Assembly (NCBI GenBank): GCA_002633025.1
Contig: NMRB01001390.1
Coordinates: forward strand, 1-64,000
Source of the DNA: Notospermus geniculatus
Taxonomy: Eukaryota > Nemertea > Pilidiophora > Heteronemertea > Lineidae
Direction: 5' to 3'
DNA: 64,000 nucleotides
Within the stretch, counting starts at the first letter, position 1; each line of letters begins with the position of its first letter. The translations under genes and the position numbers were made by a program. Of the stretch, positions 23,401 to 38,400 are shown piece after piece. Under the pieces are notes generated by a model. That model was not told the origin of the DNA, did no database searches, and saw only the letters and a list, made by a program, of their open reading frames with translations.

Positions 23401-26400
23401 GCCCAAACCCAACATGAGAACTCCCATCCATAACCGTATTACCGACAACCGTGCAAATAGTCCAAACAAATTGAACTATTTCCTAGAACTGCAAGCTATT
23501 TGATGAAGTACCATGACGGCAGACATGCTCACAAACAAAGCGACTGGCACTAATGCCGAAGAGATCTCCATAACTTGTTTTCTATGACGAACTGGAGGGC
23601 AATGTATCAGGAAATATGCATCGCATCGGAGAGTAGGAGAAAGAGACAAAGTACATGTACATGTACTTGTCTCTTTGTACCAAACCCACAAGGTCAAATA
23701 ATTGTCATTTCTTAGTAAAAACTTGAAGAAGGTTCATAAACAATTTATGGAGTACCTGAAAAAGCCATTGACAGGAACTGGATGAATTCTGATGTACTTA
23801 TACGCAAACCTTTCCTATTTAGACCAGAGAGTTTTGTACCGCGATAGATTTCTGATGATCCTTGTTAGGGTTCATTTTATAGCAAGTGTCGCATTGTAGC
23901 ATTGCTTATTCCGAAGGTTGGCAAAGTTTCTCCTCCTTGAAGGAGTGCAAAATGATTCTGACAATCTGATTTTTTTTCGTCTCACCTCAAGACATCATGA
24001 AATGACGTGCAGGATTTCATGACACTGACCCCGTATAAAGGTGCTGCACTCTTTTGGAGTGATATCGTCTATTCTCGGATACTCGCACCTTTGAACTTTT
24101 ATCTCCATTAAGTAACAAACAAATCCACCTAATTGACTGTGCTGTGGTTTTAATGATGTACAACTCTGTGTTTGGATCCAGAGGCAAAACGAATGGCATG
24201 GACTTTGATGGAAATCTTTTCCGAGCCCATTAGTAACTTATTTTTCCGATGATGCAACATTTTATCGAAAATGTACATTAGTGCTTTATGACGTGATGCT
24301 AGCCATCAACGAGCTTAATGAGGATGGGAAAGCTGTTTGAAACATTGGATTCTCCAGGGTTGCTTTCAGATCTGAATAATAAACACGCTTTGTAAGTGTT
24401 GCTACGGAAACAGTGTTGCCAGGTTACAGGACATTAAGTCAGAAACTTTGCCAAGGAAACGAGTGAAAAATGCAATTGTGACAAGATTAAGCAGGACAAG
24501 AATTCCTGAGAAATTTCTGTAGTTGTCGCTGCCGGTCACAGGAATTGTTGCAGCGGAGAGAAGTGGCGACACATTCTCCATTGAATTGCAGCGACGGGAT
24601 GACTCATCGGACCTGGGGCTATAGCTTCCTTCATTGATTTTTCACGGAACATCACAATGTTGTTCAAAACAGAGCATCCCTCGCCGCGACAACCATGCTG
24701 ACGTCAGCTCGATGTGAGGATGCAAATCTCAATGATTAACCAATTCGCCAACAGGTGGCTCTTGTCATTACTGCAGATCTGAGTGGTCGGGTAGCGGCGG
24801 TGTGTTGCCGTTGGGATATTCCAGACAATTTCTAAGAAGGTGGGTAAATATCTCAACGGGATTCTGACAATTTTATGTGACCAGAATGCACTGCAGGCCA
24901 AACTGACGATCTGGCAAAGATTTCCTGAAAACAGAATAAAGGCCAATAATCAACAAGTGGATTTAGCAGACGACAGATAGAGAAATTCACCAGCACTTTA
25001 TGGTTGCTGTGCCTGGAGAGGGGTAGGGAGTGTTTCGAAGGATGGGAAATCATTTCTGGAGTTGTTGTGTATGCAAATTTACAGGACTAAACAGACAGAG
25101 GAGACTTGCAACTAAAGACAGGACAGACTGATCATCTTTGATACAATTTCCACGGATTTTCATGCTCAATTTGAGCAGACGTCTGGAGGGAGCTGGGAAT
25201 TAGTCATAAACAAAAGCACGGCAAGGCAAAAGCAGACGAATCAGAGAGAAATTCACAAGTTCTTCTTTCAGAGGCAAAAAGAGATTGTAAAAGGGATTTG
25301 GATGCCAATACCATGCAGCAGAGAATAATTTCTTAGATGGTAGGTACAAATTTTTAAATTCTGAATATTTGATTGATTTTCACATGCGGCTTATCCCGAA
25401 GCCGTCACAGGTAAAACAATTTAAGATGAGTCATCGGGACTGATTACGTATGCAAAAGGGAAAGCTGGCCCTAGCTCAATTTGGCATCGCTGATCACCGC
25501 GGTGCAGCCTTGCATGGAAAAGGGCAGTCTGTAATTTACTGGTCGCAAAGCTGTCGGCTGCAGTGTGAGTCAGAAATGAACTTTTTGTTTGGGTCAGATA
25601 TCTTGGGGTTGAAAAGCTTCATTGATTTCATCCTGGAATTCCTAGAAATGCCTTGCTGCAGGAATATTATTGGCTGGCAATTTCATTTCTTTGTGTTGAC
25701 AAGCTCGATTGATTTTATCAAGAAATTCCTAGAAATGCCTGCCATTGGATTATCATTAGATGCCAATTCTTCAGAAATGAAATTGCAAAATGGTGTATGA
25801 GGACCATTTGCAGCTAAAAAAGCCATTTGCTGTAATTGCATGAGTTTGAAAAGCAATTGCATGACAGTGCATAATGAATATTAAGGTCGCTGGGTTTACA
25901 TGGTTCGCTCTTAGCTTGGGATTTGCTCTTGGGTAGCGCCAACCAAGATGGATGTTCACCATTCAAAGTGGTATTAAAATAGATGTTTGAATTGAATTGA
26001 GTCCACAACCTCATAGATTACAAGTGCTGGTGCGATAGCCCAAAACCTAACACAGCATTCCATATCAGAATTTTCTCAAGTTGGCTCTCAATGGGCAATT
26101 CACCATAGTTCTTACCGCCTATCAATGACACAAATGATTACCCATAGCTTTCTACCACCACATTACCCATAGAGAGCCAACTTTTGTGACCGAACTCTCA
26201 CATGGAGGACTGCTTTTAGAAGGTGAATTCTTGCTGTGACAGCTTAGTACCACGCGGCTACTTTCCTGTGGACGTGATGGATAACCGCACAATAAACGAA
26301 TAGAATTTGTGATTTATGATCATTAACTGATGATCTATCACCCATAACTGCTACTGGAGTATTAATCACTCATAACTTTTAAGCAACAACTACCAATTAA

Positions 26401-29400
26401 CTCATAATTAATGCTAACGAGGATGAGAGAGGAGATAGTGGTCACTGGGGTAATTAGGATGAGGGCAGACGAGTGGAAGCTATGAGTGATTGGTAAGCCA
26501 TACAATGACTCGGTGATAAATCACAGTTTTAAACTGGGGCAGGGTGACGTCATGAGAAAGATCGGCAGGAAAGATCAAGGAGGATGGGAAGTCTGCTCTA
26601 TCCGTCACTGTAACGGAGTACAGTGGAACCTCCTTAAATGGACACCTCTGCCAGGAGGACACCTCTATTAAGGGCAGGAAATTTCAGTCCAAAATTGATC
26701 ATTTCGATTTGTTTTGACCTCCTTAGGGCTGGTTCATACTCCGTTCGGATTTTACGCCGACTATGATCAATTTCAATGTGTGTGCACATTCATACGCCTT
26801 GGAAACCTGCGATCAGTTTCATGCGCTTGACGGTCCGGGAGCAAGTATGAACCAGCCCTTAACGAGGACATGACTGGTCAGTCACAAAGGTGTCCTTAAT
26901 TGAGAAGTTCCAGTCTAGATACCAACCCCCAGATGAGCTCATCAGGAAATGAATACTTTCAGACCAGTTGCGACTACATAATGGTAACCTGATTGGGAAT
27001 CAAACCCATGGTCAATAGGCCACAAGTCTGACACTCTTACCACTGCACCACTGTGCCCACCAGGAGCAGTCTGATTCATTCACCAGAGCAGACGTACTTG
27101 AGAGACAAAATGTCAAACAACGTCTGTCAAAAATGGCAACAGTGAAGACATCCCAGTAACCAAGGGAATGACAATTTCTCTTTGACGCTTTCCCACAGCG
27201 CATTGTAGGAAATGTTATGTCAATAGGATATGATATTAAGCAATTTGTGGCAATAAAATAGACAAAGAGAATTTGTCAGACGAAAGCGTCGATAAAAACT
27301 TGGTCTGCAGAGATTTACTGGTTGCTGAGATACGGACGGTACAATAAGAAAAGTTGCCATGATGGGGAATGCTGAGCAGCACCTGGAAGCTCTCGAATGA
27401 AGTCTGACTTTCCATCCACAGACATGGGGAAAGAGAAGGAAGTAATCTTCAGCCTTCATTCAAGCAATCCAACCCTGAGCAACTTGCCATCACTGCTCAA
27501 GTCGCAATCATTGGATTTGTGTCAAAAGAAATGCATAAGTCTCGTAATATATTCATTAAAAACCTACTGGGTAACATAATTACAGGAAATTGCATATCCT
27601 ACTAGAATTTTTTATATTTGAAAGTCTTGTCTAAAGTGGAAAACGAGGTGTTCAATTTGCAATTGAAACTTGTAACGCATATCAATTATCATAGCGTCGC
27701 CTCATTGGTCGTCTGCGAGCAGCGCGATGGCGACAGGAATCTCAGTGACATCAACGCAGCAGGCCATGTCTGTGACGTAAAGCTGTAGTATGTGATATCT
27801 CATCAGTTTGAGTGCTATGTCTGCGATAGGGGGCCCACTGACACGATTTCCAATCTAGCAGACATGAATTTGTATGTCTGCTGCCAGATCAGGAGTAGAT
27901 GTGAATGAGATGATCTCCCAGACATGAAGTTGCATGTCGGTGCCAACTGCTTCAGGAGTGCATGGTGGTGCCAACTGCTTCAGGAGTGCATGGCGGTGCC
28001 AACTGCTTACAAGAGTGCATGGCGGTGCCAACTGCTTCAGGAGTGCATGGCGGTGCCAACTGGTTCAGGAGTGCATGTCGGTGCCAACTGCTTCAGGAGT
28101 GCATGGCGGTGCCAACTGCTTCAGGAGTACATGGCGGTGCCAACTGGTTCAGGAGTGCATGGCGGTGCCAACTGGTTCAGGAGTGCATGTCGGTGCCAAC
28201 TGGTTCAGGAGTGCGTGTCGGTGCCAACTGGTTCAGGAGTGCGTGTCGGTGCCAACTGGTTCAGGAGTGCGTGTCGGTGCCAACTGGTTCAGGAGTGCAT
28301 GTCAGTGCCAACTGCGTCAGGAGTGCATGTCGGTGAGACGACAGACATCTCCGAGATGATCTCATGGTCATGAATTTGTATGTGTGATGCTAGCTTTAGT
28401 CTGTCAATAAAGTGACGTCCATCATGTTTGACTAGATTTGATCATGACTACTTCTGATGACCTCAACCAGTCCATCTGTTACCTTATGTTGACTCATCAG
28501 TCTACCTAATGTGGCTGTAGATTACACATTCTCCTGGTCGATATCACCCACACAGTAACATCAATGAAAGCCAAACAGGATGAGACTAGCAGTCCAACGA
28601 CAAGACAGGTAGTTTGTCTGTAATGAAGTACTCTTTTACCATTGTTTGCATGCAACACGTCAGCTTTAGATGACAATGGAGAGTCACTTGATAATCAACT
28701 GATTGTTATTTTGGATCAAGTACAGATGAAACATTGAGATCAGGTGGCAAACTTGACAACTGAAAGAGACATGGTGAAGGGATATACCGGTATGCCTTAT
28801 GATACAAACGACTGCCCATATATTTATCTATGGTTGAGAAGTTACCCATTGAGAGGCAACTAATGCAAGGAGCAGCATCTTAAAGACTAGCAGATGTGTT
28901 CTTGTTCTTCATCAACTGGTCCCATCCTTTGGCCCTGACTAACTTTATAGGGAAGGAAGTTGGCACAAGCTGCTACAGGTCCTAAGTCCAATGGAAAACT
29001 TGGTCAATACGGTCTCTGTATCTTTGCCATAGGGAGCAAAGCCCATGACTGGGACGATTCCTCTATTGTTTCCTGAAGATCCCACAGCCAGCATCCAGAT
29101 TCCCCTACTCTTTCTTGAGGACCCCACGAGCCACCACCCCCATTCTATCCTGACATGGCGCTTGGCTATTCAGTGCAGAGACAGTTGAGATGTATCACCA
29201 CTGATTCGGTTCCGTCCAATATCTCAACTGGTCAATGACTAAATCACCCAGTGATGACAAGGGCAGGTGGTATTCAGGAATTCGATACTATCGGGAGATT
29301 GGAGATGCCATCTCAAGATTGAAGACGGCAACATTTAAGTAATCAATTCACAGAAGTATGAATTTCATCTTCAGATTGCTGGAGTCGTAGCCATAACTCA

Positions 29401-32400
29401 TACCCTGACTTCAAGAGTAGCAGAAGAAAGTATCTGAGGGCAACATTTGACCAGACGACTGAAATCTTTCCCTGATTGGCTCGGGCAGAACGTCTGATCG
29501 ATAGAGCCATCGATCCTGTAGCATGGGCAGGTGGGGTGTTGGTGACTGACACTTGAATGAATACCGTAACTTACACACTGCAAGAACTAACAAGAGCATG
29601 TCCATCCTTTTGACTGTTTCAGCACAGAAACATCCCCTAATTGACTCATACACGATCATACCAGGACACAGGCCTCCTCTCCTAAGAGCGGACAGGAAGT
29701 CTCCAAATGGACTGTCTCAGAAAAGATCCAGAAGGCATTGCATGACCAAACCTAATCGTCTCCACTTCTAAGATGACCATCTGCCAATTAATAAGTAACA
29801 CGCTACGAGATAACTCACACTCGATTTCACTTATCATTCGTACCAATCGATGTAATCGGTCTCTCTGATTGATTGTGGAGATAATTGGAATGAAATACGG
29901 CTGGGTCTAACACGGTGGCCAAAGCAAGCAGTTCGTGTGGTGTTAAGCTGTGAGAGTGGCAGACTTGTGACTGCTGATGTCTTCCAGTGACCAAAACTAC
30001 ATGTAGCATCTGATGTGGTGTTGTCAGTGCATGATGAAGCCGATTTCCAATCTCACAGACATGATTTTGTACGTGTACTACCAGCTTTAAGCTACGTTAG
30101 CTGACACGCAGAATGCGGAACACGGAAGCAGAAAATGCAATGCATTTTCGCATACAACATATCGCTTCTGCCGGGGATTCTGCGTCCCTATACTGCATTA
30201 CAGATGTCTGGTAAATGCAGCTTTAGGAGTGGTCTCACCGAGACAACCTCACAAACACAGATTTGTGTGCGTGCTGCTACGTTCACGAGGACCGATACTT
30301 NCAGGGTACACAGACTGCCTTCCAGTACTCAGCCTGCCTTCCAGTATTCAGACTGCCTTCCAGTACTCAAACAGCTGGCGTTGGGAGCGCCAGTACAAAC
30401 AATGTCACATTCATTCTGAGTGTCGGAAGTAGGAGACGAGAGCACAGACATACTTGATATTCCAGCCTCATTCGTCCCATAACTCCTCAGCGTTGCTTCA
30501 TGATCATCGACCGGACATTACGGTGGGGAATCTAACCTAATCTACCAGACTGCCTTTATCATATTTTCATCTCCCAACATCATTGACACCATAACACTCA
30601 TGGGGTAACAAAGACATGGACAAGGTGTCACAATATCTTTGGTTATTTTCAAGCCAAGGGGTAATGTCGGACTACCATTAGCCTCCGTGACTGAGACAGG
30701 AAGTTGATTTATAAGTTCGTGAGCATGAATAGCGATCACTAATGGCATTTGCAGGTTCACCTGTTTGGCGTGTGCCATTCATGTCCCTGGTGACGTACGC
30801 GATTTGGTCGTTCCATCATAAGTGACATGTCAGGGGAGGTACATTGCCCTTGATCACATTCTACGACAACCGACTTGACTGCTGCGGAACAACACAGAAT
30901 ACCAGGGTCTTTCCCAGGCACAAGCAAGAACAACGTTCCGCCACAAAAATCTCTGTTTTGCAGCCTAGGTCTCCAAGGAGCCGACCAGTTAGGTGACCTA
31001 TCTCATCAGCATAACGTGCATTGCTTATAATCAGAGCAATTGCCTCAAACTGCCTCTTTTAGACATGATTCCAATAATGGCCATTTCTTCTGAGCCTGCA
31101 AGGATAATGTGATACATTTGACCATTAGCTCCTAGGAAGGCTATCAAAACAGGAAAGGACAAGTGGTTTGACTTATAAACACACCATGGTCTTAGATATG
31201 ATTCAGACAGATGCAAGGAAGAGTGCTTTAAGCCTGCCGCACACTGGAGCTATCTGCTGAGCAGAAAGTCATTCGAGACTGTTTGCTCAGCAGATAGCTC
31301 GCGTGTGCGCGTAATTTCGGTGAGGTTTTTGCCTCGCGAGGCAGAAAGCTCGCGTGTGCGCGTATTTTTCGGTGAGCTATCATCATCTGCTGAGCAAACG
31401 GTCCTGAATGACTTTTTGCTCAGCAGATAGCTCCAGTGTGCGGCAGGCTTTAGATATCGAACCGAGAACTCAGTGCCAAATATGGCAGCGCTCTATACAT
31501 GTGGATGTTCCAAGATAAAGGGATCTTCCACCAGCAAGCCCGTCGGTTCTGCACATCCAGGCAAAGGAACATAATTCAGTGGTCCTTCACAAAATGATTG
31601 ATGCCAGGTAACAAAGACTTTGGTAATGCTGAAACAAAGTTGAACAATAGCAAACGTCTGAAGTGTCTTTCAGTTCCTTTTTGTTTTCTTACAAGCAAAA
31701 GTGAATAAAATGCCATCGATGCTGTGCACGAAAGTGTTGATGAGAAAAATGGGCCTTGATGCCCTGATGCAAATGCCATGGAACGAAATTCTGAAGTGCT
31801 GTTGTGAAAATGGGCCTTAATGCACACATGCAAACTGTCGTTTGATACCGCCAAGATTCGGCCTAGTCGCCAATATGCAGTCAATAGCTTGATTTGTCTC
31901 CGCAAGATTTCCGTCAGGTCTAAGTTAATTCACAGCCTGAGATGTCTGGAACCATCGTCATGAGACCCAGGAGAACTGACGTGAATAATGATGAGGAGCT
32001 GTGAAGAAATGTACGGCCATCTCAGTTCAGTCCAGTGTCGTCAAATTCAAGCTTACTCGGGTTGTCTGGGTCACCTCCAATGTTGGTCAGCCATTCCGTT
32101 GAGCAATCCATGAATCCTAGACAATCTCTCCCATGGCCGGCAATCTGTTGTGATAGCTATCGTTTTCCCGTTTGCTTTGGGTAAGACAGATTGGCAGCCT
32201 GATGAATATGTAAGCAGGAGCTGATATGGTCACGATACCTGTGGAGTGGTCTGATTTTTCGTGATGACATATTGCAGGGATGAAGGAGCAGCAGGCGTCG
32301 TTCACGTTATCCCGCATCACGCCAGATTATGGTCACCATGGTGACTTGTTGATGAAAAAATTTACAAGAGAACGACCCAAATATGGCAGATTACTTGCAT

Positions 32401-35400
32401 TCTTGTCACGACTGAGCACCATTTGGACCGAAGGTTCTATCGAGGGATATGGAATATTAACAGACCAATATACCAACAGACAGAACTCTACCAGTTGTTC
32501 GAAATTGATGTTGCCACGATAAAAGTGTTGTCATACACTTCCGATTTAACACACAGATAAAATTGATTAATGGCAAGATTGAAAAGCAGTGTTTTCAACA
32601 ACCTGGGCCAGACGCTAGCGTCCAGGGCTGTGGGTAGGAACTGCCATCTGATGGCTTTGCTAGACCAACTCTCAATGAGAACACATTTTTCATTGGTAAC
32701 ATGGGTAGGGGGTTGATGCTCCCCGCGAGATGTGGCCCTGCCATTTTGTAATTGACTTAGCAGGGGGCCATGATGTGGGGTGTTCAAATCAATTCCCTCA
32801 GGGACTAAAAGTTAGAAATTCGCAGAATTTTCCCGGTCGATGAGAGGATTACTAAAATCTACTTTGTAACTTGGGGCACTAGGCAGGTCATCACTGAAAT
32901 CTACCCAGTAACCTAGAAACAACTGACTCAGACACGATGACGCTTTTACCAGCTACCAAGGGAACACACACAGGGAACTCCAGACACATTTGATTTGAAT
33001 ATCTTGAATGCAACATCGATGGAAGTGGCTTGTTGGGCAAAAAACCAATCTGCAATTCACATGGTTTGAGGGAAATTAACTGATCTCTCAAAGTGTAGGC
33101 AATAAGGAAAAGTTGATGAGTACGTCAGACGCACATGTTTAAGCTTGATTACTGCGTACTATTATCGTTTAAATCAGCTTTGGCTAATAATGAACCAAGA
33201 TATTGGTGGCGAAGGCCAGAAGCAGTCTGCGTGACTGGGTTTTGTAATCTGTTGGATAACACACCTACGTGTACATATACACTCACTTCACAGCTGACCT
33301 GCTCAAGACTAGAAACGCCATTCACAGAATCAATCACAAAGGCTTGATACCAAATGCCATCAATTGTAATCTCGAGCAATTCGCAATACATGTACCTATC
33401 TTAAGTTAATGTGGTTAAGTGTACCTCGCATGTCATTGATAGGAAAACAGCACTTGTGAACAAATCGGATTTCGGTCGTGATGATCTCATTAGGGGGTCC
33501 CACTGCTGTCTGTGAAGTACCCTGGATTTCATCAATATTGGAGACGGCCACAGTAATATTATATTGAAAATAGGCAAAGCAAACAGAGGAAATATGGTGT
33601 GAATGATGCTTGACAGAAGTGAGAATGATTAGTAATGTGTCTATTGTCCGAGAAATTGTGGCGAGTGGGGCACCGTGACATCGCCATGTTGATCGAAGAT
33701 GAAAGAATGTAAGCCTGGGGGTAGTGAATATCAACTGCTACCTAGCAACAAAAAGTCGGCAAATTGTCTCAGCACATCTTCTTTTTACTTTTACGCCATT
33801 GGTGACTTCAACGTGACATGCATATCTCATAGAAAAAAAGAAGTGTTGTCATGCCAGAGGTCATCCTGAGAATCTCAGGTCATTTACTGTCGTACCCTCC
33901 CGCAACGTAGTTGCGAAAGGAGCGAGCGCAAAGCCCTGGCATTCTCAGGATGGCCAGAGGTAGGCCTGCACGGAAATTGAGGTGACAGTTGGCTACAACA
34001 GGATGACATCCATTGACTTTTAATGTCGACGCAATCAAGTGTCAAGCAAAGTGTTCAGTCGTGGCACAATTGTAACGTGGACTACCGGTAACCATCCCTT
34101 CAGGAGCCTCAACATCACAAGATTATGAGACAAAGGAAACGGTATCGCCGATACTATCATCAATGCTCCATCGGGCAGACGTGCATGTCACCATATCACG
34201 ATCATCGCTCCTCGTGATCTTACATTAACAAAACGTTTCATCACATTGTGCTTTCTCATTCAGAAGGCTTCAAGTTGTAGGAAAGCTCGTACTGAGCGCC
34301 ATAAGGGTTTGTCAATTGTAAAATGGCACGTTCTGCCCACTGGTCGATCGGTAACAAGGCGTGATATTGGGGATTCAATGATGGGATTAGTAACAGATAC
34401 CTGTTGATCAATACAGAACGAAATCACGGCTTGATCACTGCCGGGGGTGATGGTGGTATTGGACCAAATGAAGCTGAGTGTAAGGGAGGAACCGCAGGCA
34501 TGTTCCTGTAACACACTGTGCCTAGGTGGGCGCTTCAAGGTCCTGTATAGACCCATTAAATCCAGGTCAGTATGAAGGGCATCAGAGGCGAGTGGCCTTC
34601 ATGGCCTCTGTGAAATACCTACCCTCTGGCTATAAATGGAAATACAGTGGAACTTCTCTATTAAGGACACCTTTGGGATCAACAAATGCTGTCCTTAATT
34701 GAGAGGTGTCCTGATTACAGAGGTTAAAATGAATAGAAATGATCAATTTGGGACTGAACTTCGGTGTCCCTAGAGAGGTGTCCTCCTGGCAGAGGTGTCC
34801 GTTAGGGGAGGTTCTACTGTACCACCAACATCGTGCTAACCAACCTTAGTTTTGAATAACTGAACCACATTCCTGGAAATCTATCCAAGATTTATTGAGG
34901 CGTGTGTGCAAAAATATCCCTACTTGATGAATGGGGGTTATTTAATCAATTTTACTTCTGGTCCACTGGCAAAAACATCAGACAGCAGCCTAAATTACTT
35001 TATAATGACTGCTTATCATAAAGTTCAATTGGGTTTTGTCTTTATTTGGGAATGGTAACTACTGACGGGATATAACTTGGAGGATTACGTTGGAATAGGC
35101 AAAATTATGTCATATCTTCCATTGCACCATGAACAAACGAATGCTGATGGCTGAAAGTCATACGGAAAAGTGCCAACAAGGATCCTGGCAGTAAAACATG
35201 TTCTAACAACTTTGTACCATGTTCCATGTTATGATTTGAAGACAATGTGCTCAAATCCCAAAGGGCTAAGCAGCATGGGCAAAATCTGCCATCGGAATTT
35301 GCAATATGGATAAATTTGATGACAAAACAAACAACCCAATTGGGAGACAAAATAACACAATAAACAACCGCTAATTATGAGTTACTATTGAATTATCGTT

Positions 35401-38400
35401 CACAAGATTAACTGCTGCATCTACGGCAGTCAATCACAGACGTCAAGATATGAGAAATAAAACAAGGACCCTGGAACCGACTTTGTTTCTTTTGGATTGC
35501 TGGTTTCTCCCTACAATCTTATAAGAAACACACCTCAGTTTTTATTACCAAGAATCTGGAAAAAAATGACCGCGGTGCCATGCACGAACCTGAGAGCCAG
35601 GTGATCAATTCCCCTTTTTCGATCAACCCAACAAAAAATACCAGCGCAGCCGGAGATGTAAGAATGAGTCATCTTTGTCCTCGTTATATTTGTGGCTTAG
35701 TCATTCCGTCGACGAGATAGGGGACGTTTCCTATCAGCGTGTGTTCAACACATCACAAACATTTGATGATTTGATCATTTTCCCAACGGCTGGTAAATGC
35801 AACTTGTTAATAATTCATGCCGAGAAACTGATGGCTTTTTCAAGTTTCTTGCAGCATGGGAAATAATGTATCATTTTATGATATCTGTCAATATCTGTAT
35901 CACGAGAAATGAATGAATTTGACTGCAGTTTTCGTTTGCATAACGGCAGACACAGTTATGCAAATCAATTCAGTTGACTGTGTTCTCATATTACCGGCGC
36001 CAGTTGAGAAAATGTCAAGACTTGAAAGAACGTGCCCAAGAAAAAAAGGCCATGATGATCCAATCATTGGAAAGCAATTATGTGAGGTTATACTATGTCA
36101 AGGGCACTAATTGATCCAGTAAACTGATGACCAATAACTTGGAAGTATCGGTGTTATTCAGTGAGTGACAGGAGGTTGTCTCTGGGAATCTGACTGATCT
36201 TCTGATCTAACTCAGAGAACTCTCTCATATGAAGAGTCACAGTGATGAAGTGCTTGGGACTCAGACTATTTATCAAGAGGTCCTGGTTCAATCATTTACG
36301 GTGCGAGATTGGTCAAACTGGTGTGAGATTTGGGCTGCCAAAGTGGTGTAGTGGCACCTGTCACCTCTGAGGTTCCAGGTTCAATACCCGGTTGGACCTG
36401 CTCTTCATGTGATAGAAAGGGGGACTCGCTTGACAGCACAGGGTTTTTTTCTGAGGCCCACACAGCAACACAAGACATCATCTGACCTGAAAATCGTATT
36501 CCGACTCTCGTTGGAAACATTCAAGTGAATATGGAATGTTAGAAACTCTGTCAGCTCAGCAGCACACACTCTATGATACCATCACTAACACCTCCCATTT
36601 ATATTCATGAAATACCTCCTTACATCTTGGCAAACATTTAGGATAAAAAGAAATATCACAAAAACCACATTCTATATTTGCGTACGTTTTCTGTGAGTTG
36701 ACATAGAGTGCCTGTAGCTAGGAAAAGAAGGGAATTCAGCCCAAGTGATTAGTGAATATGTCTGAAGCACCTTCCACTGCTGAAAGAGCCCCACACTATA
36801 AGAATATTGACTCTGTATATGATTTCAGGAAAGTGTTACAGATATCTTTTGCAAACGCTAGTTCCCCTGTACCTCAATCTTTGACTAACAGAGACCTTTC
36901 TTGCTCTACTTTCAGATTCCCATCAACAAATTGAGATGATTTGAACTGCAAAACCAAGATGGCTGACCGAAGACAATTTCAAGGACAACTGATTGTCATC
37001 TTCATCATGACGGCCTGCCGTGTTGGTCAGAGCTTTGATGCTTTCTTCAGGCCAGACTTCCGAGCCGGGGCGATGCTGTCAAGTCACATGTACGTTAAAG
37101 AGACACCGGAGATGGCCAACACGACATCCGCGTTAAATTCACGATGTCATCTATCCATCAGGAACAAGGAAGCCATGCTTATGTTGGAACATTTGATTAC
37201 CATAAAGAAGAAAAAGTTTATCGAGATCAGTTTGAAATTTCCAAAAGATGTTGATTTGGATATCAGTAATTACACCAAAATCATCAAACTTGATCACTGG
37301 TATTGGGTTGACAACCACCAGGGTAAACCGCTGCTCGAACTCGATTTTCGTTTTTATTTCTTGTCGATGACAACTTTGTCAATTGATGCTGCTACAGTTG
37401 AAGCAGACGTTAAGATGAAGCCCAGGAACTGCTTGAATAGTATGCACCTTGCAGAGAAAACGCATCTGATTCAGGATATGTTGATAAGGAACATACACCG
37501 GTTCGTCGGCGGAGAGAGAATAGGGGACGACACATCATCATCCGTCTGCTATTCTCGCCTAGCGTCCTACAAACTGATGCTGAGTAAATATTACGTACAG
37601 AAGTTTTGCTGTGACATTCCAGTCGACCCAGCAGCACCCTGGTCATGTGAGGCCATTGTGTCTAGTTACACAAACACTTATTCTGTCATTCTGTACGTCA
37701 TTCTCTTTCTAATCAGTCCATTACTGATCAAATTCCTACCCTACGAGGAGGTCATTTACACCGTCGACGAAAACGGCCGTGCCCATGAGATGGTCCGCTG
37801 TAAGGTCCTTTACGGTCGGCAACACAGCACACTTCCACAGGCAGCGAGGACGATCAACACCAACAACAACAACAACCTTCCTGGATTCTGTATCTCCGAC
37901 AGCAGGGACAACTATCGCAATGACAACATTCATAACGGCCAGAAAGATATCGTAGCTCCGGCATGTCAATCACCACAACGACCTAGCGATGATGAATCTG
38001 TTTGTGCCTGCACATCCGGAGTCCCGAATCAACTCCTACGTTTACATTCTAACGACAGTCGGGATGACTCTGTAATGCGAAGAAGCATGTTAAGCCAACA
38101 GTCGAGCCAATTCAGCCAATCGTTACAGAGCTTACACGAGACTCTTAAAGCATTTGAGTTTGAAATTTATGACAGCAATGGTAACCCTGAGAAGTTGTGT
38201 AATGGTTTGATCATGAACCGTAAGGAAGATGGCAATGAGATCCACCAAAGGATCATCCCCGTAAGACAGATAAGCCAGTTCTCAGATCTCACCCTGACAT
38301 CACACGAGGCACAATCTGGTCAGAGTACGCAGCAGCGGGACACGGCAATACCCATCAACCTCGAGTCAGAGCAGAATGAAACAAATGTCTGCTCCTTACG

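Larger units (their letters stand above)
16794..24299. repeat. Right copy of the large segmental duplication
   Basis: Partner of 1-8462, embedded in the complete UBE4A gene (exon 12 to intron 4). It differs by a 98-bp inverted-repeat insertion at 22118-22217, a roughly 570-bp deletion near 23962 relative to 7555-8122, and a contracted, degenerate minisatellite at 22845-23325. Confidence 0.93.
24300..36700. other. Distal part of UBE4A intron 4 (upstream of the nested gene)
   Basis: No exon with conserved coding sequence recognised in about 12 kb. It holds the 28-bp minisatellite, three Tigger- or Harbinger-like MITEs, SINE-like fragments, an imperfect direct repeat of about 45 bp (25610-25655 and 25700-25745, AATTCCTAGAAATGCC) and an N at 30301. 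Any promoter and 5' UTR exon(s) of the nested gene should lie near its right end. Confidence 0.6.

Noticed and set aside
27924-28373. 149-residue repetitive frame in the 28-bp array
   Set aside because: All three frames are open in the same strand, as expected from a stop-free minisatellite, so no frame is favoured.
33850-33960. Inverted repeat around CATCCTGAGAAT / ATTCTCAGGATG
   Set aside because: The arms are short (about 12-15 bp) and the flanks show no clear target duplication, so it is not listed as an element.
36340-36420. Functional tRNA gene
   Set aside because: Only A- and B-box-like words are present. Acceptor and anticodon stems do not pair, and the body continues as in other dispersed SINE-like copies.
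36941-36958. Start of the nested membrane protein at the upstream TTG
   Set aside because: TTG is not a normal start in animal nuclear genes. The ATG at 36959 has a good context and begins directly before the hydrophobic leader.
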